From Bacteroidales bacterium (GTDB lineage: Bacteria > Bacteroidota > Bacteroidia > Bacteroidales > Bacteroidaceae), in NCBI GenBank assembly GCA_004552195.1, contig SFPC01000056.1, positions 1 through 12,124 on the forward strand: DNA of 12,124 bases, in the 5' to 3' direction. Positions 1 to 6,045 of the stretch are shown piece after piece. The notes beneath the pieces are model-generated. The model saw only the letters and a program-made list of their open reading frames with translations, was not told the origin of the DNA and did no database searches. The number at the start of each line of letters is the position of its first letter. Position 1 is the stretch's first letter. The translations under genes were made by a program, and so were the position numbers.

Positions 1-1
1 C

Positions 2-148
2 AAAGAACTTGCCGATGTCGAACTTGACTATCGCAAACAAGGCTTCGGCATTATCCGAGTGATACAAATGCCGTATTTCACCCCATGCCCCATAGGGCAG
101 ATAAGCGATGAGAGGCTTCAAGACTTCTTGAACCGCCTCTATGATTGA
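2..148 (+). CDS. C-terminal fragment of an unrecognised protein
   Basis: An open frame enters from the left edge and encodes 48 residues before a TGA at 146-148. It begins KELADVELDYRKQGFGIIRV and ends DFLNRLYD. The start lies outside the window. I do not recognise the family. The fragment is hydrophilic with no membrane segment. The next gene lies 53 bp downstream on the same strand behind a strong hairpin, so the two may be co-transcribed. The pairing of small hydrophilic proteins of unknown function resembles cargo of Bacteroidales conjugative elements, but this is inferred from general look only; no mobility gene is in view. Reading of the frame is secure, function is unknown. Confidence 0.6.
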   Translation, partial: KELADVELDYRKQGFGIIRVIQMPYFTPCPIGQISDERLQDFLNRLYD

Positions 149-156
149 CCGAACAC

Positions 157-185
157 GTCAGCCGTGGTGTTGTGCCACGGCTGAC
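157..185 (+). other. Perfect 11-bp stem-loop between two genes
   Basis: GTCAGCCGTGG (157-167) pairs perfectly with CCACGGCTGAC (175-185) around a 7-nt loop. It sits 8 bp after the upstream stop codon and 16 bp before the downstream ATG. No T-tract follows on the plus strand, so it is not a typical intrinsic terminator. It could act as an mRNA processing or stability element, or control translation of the next gene. The structure is certain as sequence; the role is inference. Confidence 0.6.
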
Positions 186-201
186 ATTACACTGTAAGAA
201 T

Positions 202-582
202 ATGGATATACAAGATATAATCGACAAGATAACCGAATGTGCCGAAGCTAACGGCTGGCACGTCCATACTGAAAGATACCGCGACACTGCTTTATGGCTG
301 TTTGAGTTCTCGCAATACACAAAGGCAGGGCAGGATTTTAATTTCTCGGCTGAAATGAGATATGCCGACCCCGATACTTTGATAAAGTCAGTGAGAGAAT
401 ATTACGAGAACTATGACCCCGATGAGGAAGCATATCTCTGGATTGGCGATGACGGACACGGCAAGAACGGTGCGCCATACCGTATCTCGGATATTGTAGC
501 CGACATGGAGGACGCGGAGTCCATGGTCGGCACTCTGCTTGAAGCCTTTGAGGGACTTGACTTTGACCCATGCGGTGAATAG
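202..582 (+). CDS. Small acidic protein of unknown function, mobile-element-like
   Basis: Encodes 126 aa from ATG 202 to TAG 580-582. An in-frame extension to 145 is possible but would run through the hairpin at 157-185, so the ATG beginning MDIQDIIDKITECAEANGWH is preferred. The protein is strongly acidic (many Asp/Glu, especially residues 60-126), with no signal peptide or membrane segment. Its pattern, with a central W-x-F-E-F-x-x-Y-T motif, then a DPDEEAYLWIGDDGHG stretch, and a helical acidic C-terminus, recalls small unnamed proteins of conjugative elements and phages; that is memory of general pattern, not a database match. Its stop codon is in the same frame as the following large ORF, which starts directly after it. 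No function can be assigned. Confidence 0.75.
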   Translation: MDIQDIIDKITECAEANGWHVHTERYRDTALWLFEFSQYTKAGQDFNFSAEMRYADPDTLIKSVREYYENYDPDEEAYLWIGDDGHGKNGAPYRISDIVADMEDAESMVGTLLEAFEGLDFDPCGE

Positions 583-603
583 AGCCTTACTTTTCAAAAC
601 TCG
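583..603 (+). other. Probable junction between foreign DNA and a truncated gene
   Basis: The 126-aa gene ends at 582, and the reading frame of a large surface-type protein begins immediately after that stop, in the same frame, with no A-rich leader, promoter box or signal peptide. This suggests that the original 5' end of the large gene was replaced by the DNA to the left, by element insertion, recombination or an assembly misjoin. I see no clear att core or target duplication in these 21 bp. The exact breakpoint cannot be fixed. Confidence 0.4.
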
Positions 604-2436
604 GTGCTTACCCCGGCGGAACTCTATGCTCCGAAGAAGAAGGCCAACGCTTTGCTGACTGCCAACGCTACGAACCATGCTGATACCCCCACCCTGGGTC
701 AGTACACCACCACGGCTTACAATGCCTTGCAGACAGCTGTGAATAAGGAATCTGTCACATTGGCTGAAATGGAAGAAGCATTGGATGCCTTCGACAAAGC
801 CCAGAACCGACCCGTCTTCATCTTTACCAGTGCCAATGATGGTGCGTACAGTAATAACTGCACAATCTATGACAACGACGGTAGCAGCTGGAATTGGATG
901 ACCAAGAACTACTACGACAAGCGCATGTTCTTCACAGTGAAGGACCTTACAGCCACCACACTCACTGCAGGTACAGCCTACAACATGTACAATTACGCAA
1001 CAGGCCGCTCCCTGTTCTATGACGGAACGGTTACCCCTGAGGCTGTAACAGGCAAGGAAGGCGTGTTCAATCTGAAGGTGAATACGGGCAAAGGTTATTT
1101 GCATTGTCAGAACGCAGGAAATTCATTAGTGACGTGGTATGCCTGTGCACCCAATAACGAAGGAACAGGCTATAACAACATGGCATCTGCATGGCGCTTT
1201 GAGTATGTTGGCAATTCGTTCGACTTCGACAATAAGACTGACTTCCCTGTTTCTGCTAACGAGCTGTTGGGAATCCAGCTGAACTGCACGGCTGCAAACT
1301 TCGGTGGCGGCTTGGGCCAGTACTCAGGTGTCAATTACAGTGAAGTAGAAGCAGCGAAAGCAACTGTAGAAGCATTGCAGGAAAAAGAAAACGCAGAGCG
1401 ATACTCCATTACGGAAACTGAAGCTCGTAATGCCATTGAAGCGGTAAATAGCTCATTGGCTGCCGCCACATTGAATCAGCCCGCTACAAACAAGTTCTAT
1501 CGTTTCAAGAACCTTTCGAGCAATAAATACCTGACCAGCACGCTGACTGACAACAAAATGACTATGGGCGAGGCTGGCAATACGCGTGAGTCTGTATTCT
1601 ACCTGACGGAAGACAACAAGCTCATTTCTTACGAGAATGGACTGTTCCCCCAGAACTTTACTTCTGGCAACTATGCCTTTGAGGCTGTTGGTTCTGAAGG
1701 TCATGCCGTAGTATTTGCTCAGGGTAATCCTGTTAATGCCGCAACTTCCTGCTATCACCTGTCTTGTGGAGTCCGCTCCCTCTATGGCAAGAATGCAACG
1801 CTCGATGCAGGCGGCAATATAGCTGTCAATAACAATGATAATGGCTACGACTGGGCTATTGAAGAAGTTCAGTGGCTGCCCGTAGCTGTAAGCAGTACGG
1901 CCAAGTACGGCACGCTCTATGCTCCCGTTGACCTCGCTTTGCGCGACAATCTGGAGGCTTACACCGCCACTGTGGACGATACCAAGCTGAAGCTGCAGGC
2001 CGTTACGGGTACTATTCCCGCCGGTACGGCTGTCATCCTCAAGGACAACGGTGCTGCTCGCGACGAAGTAACCAACTGCATCTACCTGGAGGTAACTTCC
2101 AGGGCAACTGCTGTCAGCAGCAATGACTTGACCGGTACTTACAAGACCATTGCCAAGCCCGCCCAGGACATCTATACTCTGCAAAATCATCCGAGCGAAG
2201 GCATCGGCTTCTACAAGTACGTCGGTGAAAATCTGGGTGGCTTCAAGGCTTACCTCGCTCCTTCCACTCCGTTAGCCAACGGCCTGAGCTTCGACTTCGG
2301 TGCTGCCACCGGTCTGGACAACGTAGCTACCGAACTGCCGGCAGACGCTCCTGCTTACGACCTCACCGGACGCCGCGTGAACAAGAACACCAAGGGCATC
2401 ATCATTGTAGGCAACAAGAAAGTTATCAACCTCTAA
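604..2436 (+). CDS. 5'-truncated surface-type multidomain protein with C-terminal YDLTGRRV tail
   Basis: Open from GTG 604 (610 residues), but in-frame TAG 580-582 lies just upstream, and there is no signal peptide or convincing ribosome site, so the N-terminus is probably missing. Visible architecture: a helical FIVAR-like segment at about 5-68; a beta-rich lobe at about 70-205 (RPVFIFTSAND... to WRFEYVG); a second helical segment at about 245-290; a second beta-rich lobe at about 298-425 starting KFYRFKNLSSNKYL, reminiscent of ricin-type or lectin-like modules; a beta domain at about 430-570 with IPAGTAVILKDNG; and a C-terminal YDLTGRRV...KGIIIVGNKKVINL tail. Such tails and lobes are common in exported Bacteroidales proteins, often attached to glycoside hydrolases. 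No catalytic domain remains. It may be a pseudogene remnant or still translated from GTG 604 or an internal start. The 59-aa gene follows 15 bp later. Confidence 0.65.
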   Translation: MLTPAELYAPKKKANALLTANATNHADTPTLGQYTTTAYNALQTAVNKESVTLAEMEEALDAFDKAQNRPVFIFTSANDGAYSNNCTIYDNDGSSWNWMTKNYYDKRMFFTVKDLTATTLTAGTAYNMYNYATGRSLFYDGTVTPEAVTGKEGVFNLKVNTGKGYLHCQNAGNSLVTWYACAPNNEGTGYNNMASAWRFEYVGNSFDFDNKTDFPVSANELLGIQLNCTAANFGGGLGQYSGVNYSEVEAAKATVEALQEKENAERYSITETEARNAIEAVNSSLAAATLNQPATNKFYRFKNLSSNKYLTSTLTDNKMTMGEAGNTRESVFYLTEDNKLISYENGLFPQNFTSGNYAFEAVGSEGHAVVFAQGNPVNAATSCYHLSCGVRSLYGKNATLDAGGNIAVNNNDNGYDWAIEEVQWLPVAVSSTAKYGTLYAPVDLALRDNLEAYTATVDDTKLKLQAVTGTIPAGTAVILKDNGAARDEVTNCIYLEVTSRATAVSSNDLTGTYKTIAKPAQDIYTLQNHPSEGIGFYKYVGENLGGFKAYLAPSTPLANGLSFDFGAATGLDNVATELPADAPAYDLTGRRVNKNTKGIIIVGNKKVINL

Positions 2437-2451
2437 ACCCACATTGAAATC

Positions 2452-2631
2452 ATGAAAAAAGCATATATCATCCCCGCTTCGGAGGTCGTTTGCCTCCACA
2501 CCGAGAATTGCTTGGCCCTTTCTTCCATGAAGATCAGCAAAACGGAAGGCACGGAGCAACTCTCCAACAAGAACAGCGGATGGAACTCCGTCGATTGGAA
2601 CTCCGCCGACTGGAATACCGAAGAGGACTAA
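2452..2631 (+). CDS. 59-aa microprotein with tandem Trp-Asn repeats
   Basis: ATG 2452 to TAA 2629-2631, 15 bp after the stop of the large surface-type gene, so probably co-transcribed with it. The protein starts MKKAYIIPASEVVCLHTENC and ends with three 5-residue repeats, WNSVD-WNSAD-WNTEE, encoded by three near-identical 15-bp units at 2584-2628. The MKKxYxxPxxEVV opening is a pattern I recall from many unannotated small Bacteroidales proteins, usually with a variable C-terminus. The N-terminus is not a classic signal peptide (charged and broken by Pro and Glu). It has two Cys (C14, C20). Function is unknown; a modified-peptide precursor or a structural microprotein are possibilities, but no modifying enzyme is in the window. 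The consistent start, spacing and downstream terminator support a real gene. Confidence 0.7.
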   Translation: MKKAYIIPASEVVCLHTENCLALSSMKISKTEGTEQLSNKNSGWNSVDWNSADWNTEED

Positions 2632-2660
2632 TCCTCCTGGTTGAAAGTCTGAATGTATAA

Positions 2661-2699
2661 AAAGGGTTGGAACGGCTTTCGGTTCCGCTCCAACCCTTT
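2661..2699 (+). other. Long stem-loop downstream of the microprotein gene
   Basis: AAAGGGTTGG (2661-2670) pairs with CCAACCCTTT (2690-2699). The stem extends inwards with A-T and a CGG/CCG segment after one mismatch, and the loop lies around 2676-2684. There is no T-tract on the plus strand. A Rho-independent stop is therefore less likely here than at 2758-2792; it may protect the 3' end of the mRNA. Confidence 0.5.
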
Positions 2700-2757
2700 A
2701 CCCCACTTGCGGGAAGTAGGTAGCCCGCGAGTACTTAACGTAATTTTTTTCATTGTT

Positions 2758-2792
2758 AGGACAGTTCGAAGTGATTCGCGCTGTCCTTTTTT
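2758..2792 (+). terminator. Rho-independent terminator for the 604-2631 genes
   Basis: AGGACAG (2758-2764) pairs with CTGTCCT (2781-2787); an inner CGAA/TTCG stem (2767-2770 with 2775-2778) stacks inside, and TTTTTT (2787-2792) follows. This is the form of an intrinsic terminator on the plus strand. It closes the transcription unit of the large surface protein and the microprotein ahead of the convergent miaB gene. Confidence 0.75.
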
Positions 2793-2837
2793 GTTGGATG
2801 ATAGTGGGGTATGGAAATTACAATATGGAAAGGCACT

Positions 2838-2910
2838 AAAAAGCCGGGGGCGCGCATGGAAACCCCACAGGAAGAGAAGCCTGTGCGGGTGGCCAATGCG
2901 TGCTCCCGGC
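2838..2910 (-). terminator. Large two-part terminator of miaB
   Basis: Read on the minus strand, about 20 nt after the miaB stop, GCCGGG (2910-2905) pairs with CCCGGC (2848-2843). An imperfect middle stem (GCACGCATTGG with CCATGCGCGC) and an apical CACAGG/CCTGTG hairpin (2866-2871 with 2880-2885) lie inside. TTTTT follows at 2842-2838. The long stem plus T-tract fits an intrinsic terminator. It lies next to the convergent plus-strand terminator at 2758-2792. Confidence 0.7.
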
Positions 2911-2930
2911 TATGTCTGTTGGCGTTGGTG

Positions 2931-4268
2931 CTATGCTTGCGGTGCAGTCTCCACGCCCTTGAGCGTGGCGCTGGAGGCCTCGGTGATGCGCAGCCACACC
3001 CGTTCGCCCGGTCGGTGGTTGCCCCGGTCGAACACCACCACCTTGTTCTGCTCCGTGCGTCCGAAGAGCTGTTCGCGCGAGCGCTTGCTCACTCCTTCCA
3101 CCAGCACCTCGTAAGTCTTTCCGATGCACCGCGCGTTACTCTCCGCGCTCAGCTCGTTCTGCAAGGCAATCAGCTCTTCCAGTCGCCGCACCTTCTCCTC
3201 CTCCGGCACGTCGTCCGTCAGGTGGCGCGAGGCATAAGTGCCGGGCCGTTCGCTGTACTTGAACATGAAGGCCGAGTCGTACCCGCATTCGCGCATGAGC
3301 GAGAGCGAAAGCCGGTGGTCCTCCTCCGTTTCCGAGCAGTAGCCGGCAAAGATGTCCGTGGACAGGCCGCAGTCGGGCACAATGCGCCGGATGGCCGCCA
3401 CGCGGTCCAAGTACCACTCGCGGGTATATTTGCGGTTCATGAGTTTGAGAATGCGGTTCGAGCCGCTTTGTACGGGCAGGTGGATATGGCGGCACACGTT
3501 CGGCTCCTCGGCGATGACGCGGAGCGTATCATCGCTCATGTCCTTCGGGTGTGATGTGCTGAAGCGGATGCGCATATCGGGCACCGCCCGCGCCACGCGG
3601 CGCAACAGTTCGGGGAAGGTGATGGCCGCTTCGCCCGCCGTGGCCGGTTCCCAGCGGTAAGAGTTTACATTCTGCCCCAGCAGCGTCACCTCCTTGTAGC
3701 CCCGGGCCTGGAGGTCGGCCACCTCGCGCAGGATGCTCTCCACATCGCGCGAGCGTTCGCGGCCCCGGGTATAGGGCACGATGCAGTAGTGGCAGAAGTT
3801 GTTGCATCCGCGCATGATACTCACGAAGCCCGAGATACGGCTACCGCAGTAGCGTTCTGGCACCACGTCGCGGTACGTTTCTGTCGTGCTCAATTCGATG
3901 TTGATAGCCTTCTGTCCGGCTTCGGCCTGTGCGATGAGGTCGGGCAGGGAGAGGTAAGCGTCCGGTCCCGCCACGAGGTCGGCTCCGTGTTCGTTGAGCA
4001 GTCCCTCCTTCACCCGTTCGGCCATACATCCCAGCACCCCGACTATGAGTTTCCGTCCTTTTCGTCGCAAGGCGTTGAGTGCTTCCAACCGGTGTATGAT
4101 TTTCTGTTCCGCATTATCGCGTACGGAGCACGTGTTGAGGAACACGGCATCCGCCTCGTCGATATGATCGCAAGGTTCGTAGCCGGCCATCCGCATCACG
4201 GAGGCCACTACTTCGCTGTCAGCCACATTCATCTGGCAGCCGTAGGTTTCAATCCAAAGATGCTTCAT
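2931..4268 (-). CDS. miaB: tRNA-2-methylthio-N6-dimethylallyladenosine synthase MiaB
   Basis: Encodes 445 aa. MiaB is a radical-SAM enzyme with two [4Fe-4S] clusters that adds a methylthio group to N6-isopentenyladenosine at position 37 of tRNAs reading UNN codons. The N-terminal MTTase domain shows the three cluster-binding cysteines C11 (ETYGCQMN), C47 (NTCSVR) and C81 (LGCMAE). The radical-SAM motif C155-x3-C159-x2-C162 lies in MRGCNNFCHYCIVPYTRGRE. The C-terminal TRAM domain (about 382-440) binds RNA. NTCSVRDNAEQ and CIVPYTRGRERSR favour MiaB over RimO or MtaB. The start MKHLWIETYGCQMN is placed where the family's conserved first strand begins; an upstream in-frame extension runs into repeat sequence and is rejected. 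The coding DNA is clearly GC-rich. It has its own terminator at 2838-2910 and a -7 box only 8 nt upstream of the ATG, implying a near-leaderless mRNA. Confidence 0.96.
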   Translation of the reverse strand: MKHLWIETYGCQMNVADSEVVASVMRMAGYEPCDHIDEADAVFLNTCSVRDNAEQKIIHRLEALNALRRKGRKLIVGVLGCMAERVKEGLLNEHGADLVAGPDAYLSLPDLIAQAEAGQKAINIELSTTETYRDVVPERYCGSRISGFVSIMRGCNNFCHYCIVPYTRGRERSRDVESILREVADLQARGYKEVTLLGQNVNSYRWEPATAGEAAITFPELLRRVARAVPDMRIRFSTSHPKDMSDDTLRVIAEEPNVCRHIHLPVQSGSNRILKLMNRKYTREWYLDRVAAIRRIVPDCGLSTDIFAGYCSETEEDHRLSLSLMRECGYDSAFMFKYSERPGTYASRHLTDDVPEEEKVRRLEELIALQNELSAESNARCIGKTYEVLVEGVSKRSREQLFGRTEQNKVVVFDRGNHRPGERVWLRITEASSATLKGVETAPQA

Positions 4269-4271
4269 ATT

Positions 4272-4361
4272 GGGGACAAAGATAGTGCAAGGCGAGAGCA
4301 AAGAAAAGAAAAGCCGAAGGATTTTCTTTTCTTGGCCGAGCCGCAGCCTATCTTCGCGAGG
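4272..4361 (-). repeat. Dispersed promoter-bearing repeat, copy A
   Basis: A roughly 78-bp unit (4272-4349) nearly identical to 7620-7697: both start GGGGACAAAGATAGTGC and end GCCGAGCCGCAGCCT. The 43-bp core 4283-4325 is identical to copy B (4367-4409) and differs from copy C (7631-7673) by one base. Copies A and B are in tandem with an 84-bp period. Each copy reads as purine-rich on the plus strand and carries a promoter-like sequence on the minus strand. Confidence 0.85.
4277..4284 (-). promoter_or_regulatory. Bacteroidales -7 box upstream of miaB
   Basis: TATCTTTG on the minus strand (4284 to 4277) matches the Bacteroidetes -7 consensus TAnnTTTG exactly. It is embedded in repeat copy A. 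A TTTG lies 14 nt upstream, closer than the usual 19-21 nt for a -33 element, so the -33 match is weak. Only 8 nt separate the box from the miaB ATG, which would place transcription start about 4 nt before the codon. Confidence 0.6.
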
Positions 4362-4419
4362 CAAAGTAGTGCAAGGCGAGAGCAAAGAAAAGAAAAGCCG
4401 AAGGATTTTATTTTCTTTT
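4362..4419 (-). repeat. Dispersed promoter-bearing repeat, copy B (broken box)
   Basis: Tandem neighbour of copy A, sharing 43 identical bases at 4367-4409. One base is missing within the box region (CAAAGTAG rather than CAAAGATAG), so the TAnnTTTG spacing is lost and the copy is probably not an active promoter. It also lacks the GCCGAGCCGCAGCCT end, diverging after 4415. Confidence 0.8.
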
Positions 4420-4582
4420 ATTGCTGTCCGGCAAAGGTTCAAGAATGCCGATAAACATTGAAACCTCAGCAAGTTAAGCCCTTAGGCCGTCAGCTACAAA
4501 TAATAATCATATGACAACTTAGCTGTTGGTCTTTTACCTGTTCACGTGCATCCCACTTGGACATCCCCAACCGTCCGGGCAC

Positions 4583-4607
4583 AAAAAAAGGGATACCACT
4601 GTATCCC
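4583..4607 (-). terminator. Terminator of the candidate small RNA
   Basis: Minus strand: GGGATAC (4607-4601), 4-nt loop, GTATCCC (4596-4590), then TTTTTTT (4589-4583). A perfect 7-bp stem with a 7-T tract is a strong intrinsic terminator. It lies far from the mdh terminator at 4798-4829 and so serves a different transcript. Confidence 0.8.
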
Positions 4608-4645
4608 AACCTTGTTAACCTTAAATCTAATACTATGAAAAACAC
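4583..4645 (-). ncRNA. Candidate small RNA of about 63 nt
   Basis: On the minus strand a promoter (TTG at 4679-4677, 19-nt spacer, TATCTTTG at 4657-4650) is followed after about 60 nt by an intrinsic terminator (4607-4583). No plausible ORF lies between. The expected transcript runs from about 4645 to 4583, has an AU-rich 5' half (GTATTAGATTTAAGG) and a single strong 3' hairpin with a U-tract. Promoter plus terminator around a short non-coding body is the layout of Bacteroidales small RNAs such as the reported Bacteroidales-1 motif; I cannot confirm membership. Alternatively it is a terminated leader (attenuator) for miaB, whose ATG is about 315 nt further on. The exact 5' end is estimated from the box. 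Confidence 0.55.
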
Positions 4646-4649
4646 GATG

Positions 4650-4679
4650 CAAAGATACGACCTGAACGCAAAAATGCAA
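4650..4679 (-). promoter_or_regulatory. Promoter of the candidate small RNA
   Basis: Minus strand: TTG (4679-4677), 19-nt spacer, TATCTTTG (4657-4650). This fits the Bacteroidetes primary sigma consensus (TTTG/TTG, 19-21 nt, TAnnTTTG) and is the best-formed promoter in the window. Confidence 0.7.
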
Positions 4680-4797
4680 GACCTTGCACCTATTTTTTGT
4701 AAGATGTGACAGTTTTTTAAGTCAAAAAGATAGTTTTTGTCAATCAAACAAAACAAAATGGTTGCTTTTCTAATTTCATTTTGTCGCATTGGAATAC

Positions 4798-4829
4798 AAA
4801 AAGAGGAGAGGCCGCGATGGCCTCTCCTC
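4798..4829 (-). terminator. Terminator of mdh
   Basis: Minus strand, 34 nt after the mdh stop: GAGGAGAGGCC (4829-4819) pairs perfectly with GGCCTCTCCTC (4813-4803) around a 5-nt loop, followed by TTTTT (4802-4798). A classic intrinsic terminator. Confidence 0.88.
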
Positions 4830-4862
4830 CAATTATCGGGGAAACGATATGCGTGTTTCCGG

Positions 4863-5858
4863 TTACTTCAGGTTCGGGTTGATTTCGCCCCACTTTTCGA
4901 TTTCGGGCACGATGTTCAGCGTAACCAGCTCGTCGCGCATTTTGCAGAGGTGGGCATAGCTGGCGTCGAGCGAAGCGAGTTCCTCGGCCGTACCTTCGGG
5001 CATCTGATAGTGGCAGCCCGTCTTGTCGAGCGTGGTGTCCATGGCCATCATGATGTGGTTATACTTTTCGTTGTTCACGAAAGTACCTGCGGGGAAACGG
5101 AAGGCTTCGCCGCCCATCACGGAACGGATCATTTCCACAGAGAGGTATGCCGGGCTCTGGAACGAGGAGCGGCGACGCAGCTCGATAATCTTGGCACCAC
5201 CCTGGATAACATCCTTGCGCATCTGTGCCCATTCCTCTTCGGGGAATTCGGCTGTGCCGATGAGGTCGGTGAGCTTACGTCCGTCAATGGTAACCTTGCT
5301 GCCGAATACGGCCATCTGCTCGCCGTGGCCGCCGTAGGTGGCGCAGCCCTTCACTTCGCTCTGCATCACGCCGAACTTCTTGGCCAGCGCGCTTTGCAGA
5401 CGGGTGGAGTCGAGGGCAGCCAGCGTGGTAACCTGTGAGGGTTTCAGACCGCTGTAGAGGAGCGTTACCAAACCGGTGAGGTCAGCGGGGTTGAAGATGA
5501 TGACCACGTGCTTCACGTCGGGGCAGTAAGTCTTGATGTTCTTGCCCAGCTGTTCGGCTATCTCGCAGTTGCCCTTCAGCAAGTCCTCGCGGGTCATGCC
5601 CTCCTTGCGCGGAGCACCGCCGGAGGAGATGATGTATTTGGCATCCTTGAAGGCTTCGGCCACATCGGTGGTTGCCACGATGTTCACGTCGCCAAAGCCG
5701 CTCTGGCGCATTTCCTCGGCCACACCTTCGGGCGAGAATACGTCGTAGAGGCAGATGTTGCTCGTCAGACCCATCATCAGGGCAGTTTGTACCATATTGG
5801 AGCCAATCATACCGGCGGCACCAACAATCACGAGTTTTTCGTCAGTTAAAAAAGCCAT
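4863..5858 (-). CDS. mdh: NAD-dependent malate dehydrogenase
   Basis: Encodes 331 aa. It interconverts malate and oxaloacetate with NAD(H) in the cytosol; in fermentative Bacteroidales it serves the reductive branch to fumarate and succinate. Seen: Rossmann motif GAAGMIG (13-19); acidic D39 after the second beta-strand, typical of NAD preference; mobile loop GAPRKEGMTR (81-90) with the two arginines that bind dicarboxylate substrate and favour malate over lactate; NPAD (123-126) in place of the common NPVD; LDSTR (149-153); and catalytic His178 in GGHGE (176-180). The length and the FNPADLTGLVTLLYSGLKPSQ region resemble a distinct Bacteroidales branch rather than the short E. coli form. The start MAFLTDEKLVIVGAAG puts the first beta-strand at the usual distance; the 25-residue upstream extension reads as leader sequence. 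It has its own terminator and a -7 box 64 nt upstream, so it is probably monocistronic. Confidence 0.95.
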   Translation of the reverse strand: MAFLTDEKLVIVGAAGMIGSNMVQTALMMGLTSNICLYDVFSPEGVAEEMRQSGFGDVNIVATTDVAEAFKDAKYIISSGGAPRKEGMTREDLLKGNCEIAEQLGKNIKTYCPDVKHVVIIFNPADLTGLVTLLYSGLKPSQVTTLAALDSTRLQSALAKKFGVMQSEVKGCATYGGHGEQMAVFGSKVTIDGRKLTDLIGTAEFPEEEWAQMRKDVIQGGAKIIELRRRSSFQSPAYLSVEMIRSVMGGEAFRFPAGTFVNNEKYNHIMMAMDTTLDKTGCHYQMPEGTAEELASLDASYAHLCKMRDELVTLNIVPEIEKWGEINPNLK

Positions 5859-5922
5859 AGTGTATTTGAATTTAAGAGAATGATGTCGGAAGGGAATTCC
5901 GGAGCTCGCGTGAGCTTTTATG

Positions 5923-5930
5923 CAAAAGTA
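5923..5930 (-). promoter_or_regulatory. -7 box upstream of mdh
   Basis: TACTTTTG on the minus strand (5930-5923) fits TAnnTTTG and lies 64 nt before the mdh ATG. No good TTG is present at the expected -33 distance, so this is a partial match. The 5' leader would carry a GAGCTC-centred palindrome (about 5902-5914). Confidence 0.5.
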
Positions 5931-6045
5931 CAAAACTTGGGGATTATTCTTGCTTCGTACCCCATAAATTTCTGTGAAAGTTGCTGAAGGTCTTTCCGCG
6001 TGCTTCGGACGGTGTGTTCGTTATGTCCGCTTTCCTGTTCTGTTC

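Noticed and set aside
388..1104. 238-codon minus-strand frame across the junction
   Set aside because: It is antisense to both plus-strand genes and has Cys/Val/His-rich, low-quality composition.
2811..3554. 247-codon plus-strand frame across the miaB terminator and 3' end
   Set aside because: It runs through a terminator hairpin and then antisense to MiaB; no homology or start signal.
4635..4709. 24-codon plus-strand ORF MKNTMQRYDLNAKMQ...
   Set aside because: It is complementary to the promoter and 5' part of the candidate small RNA and overlaps its boxes; a small-RNA gene on the other strand explains the sequence better.
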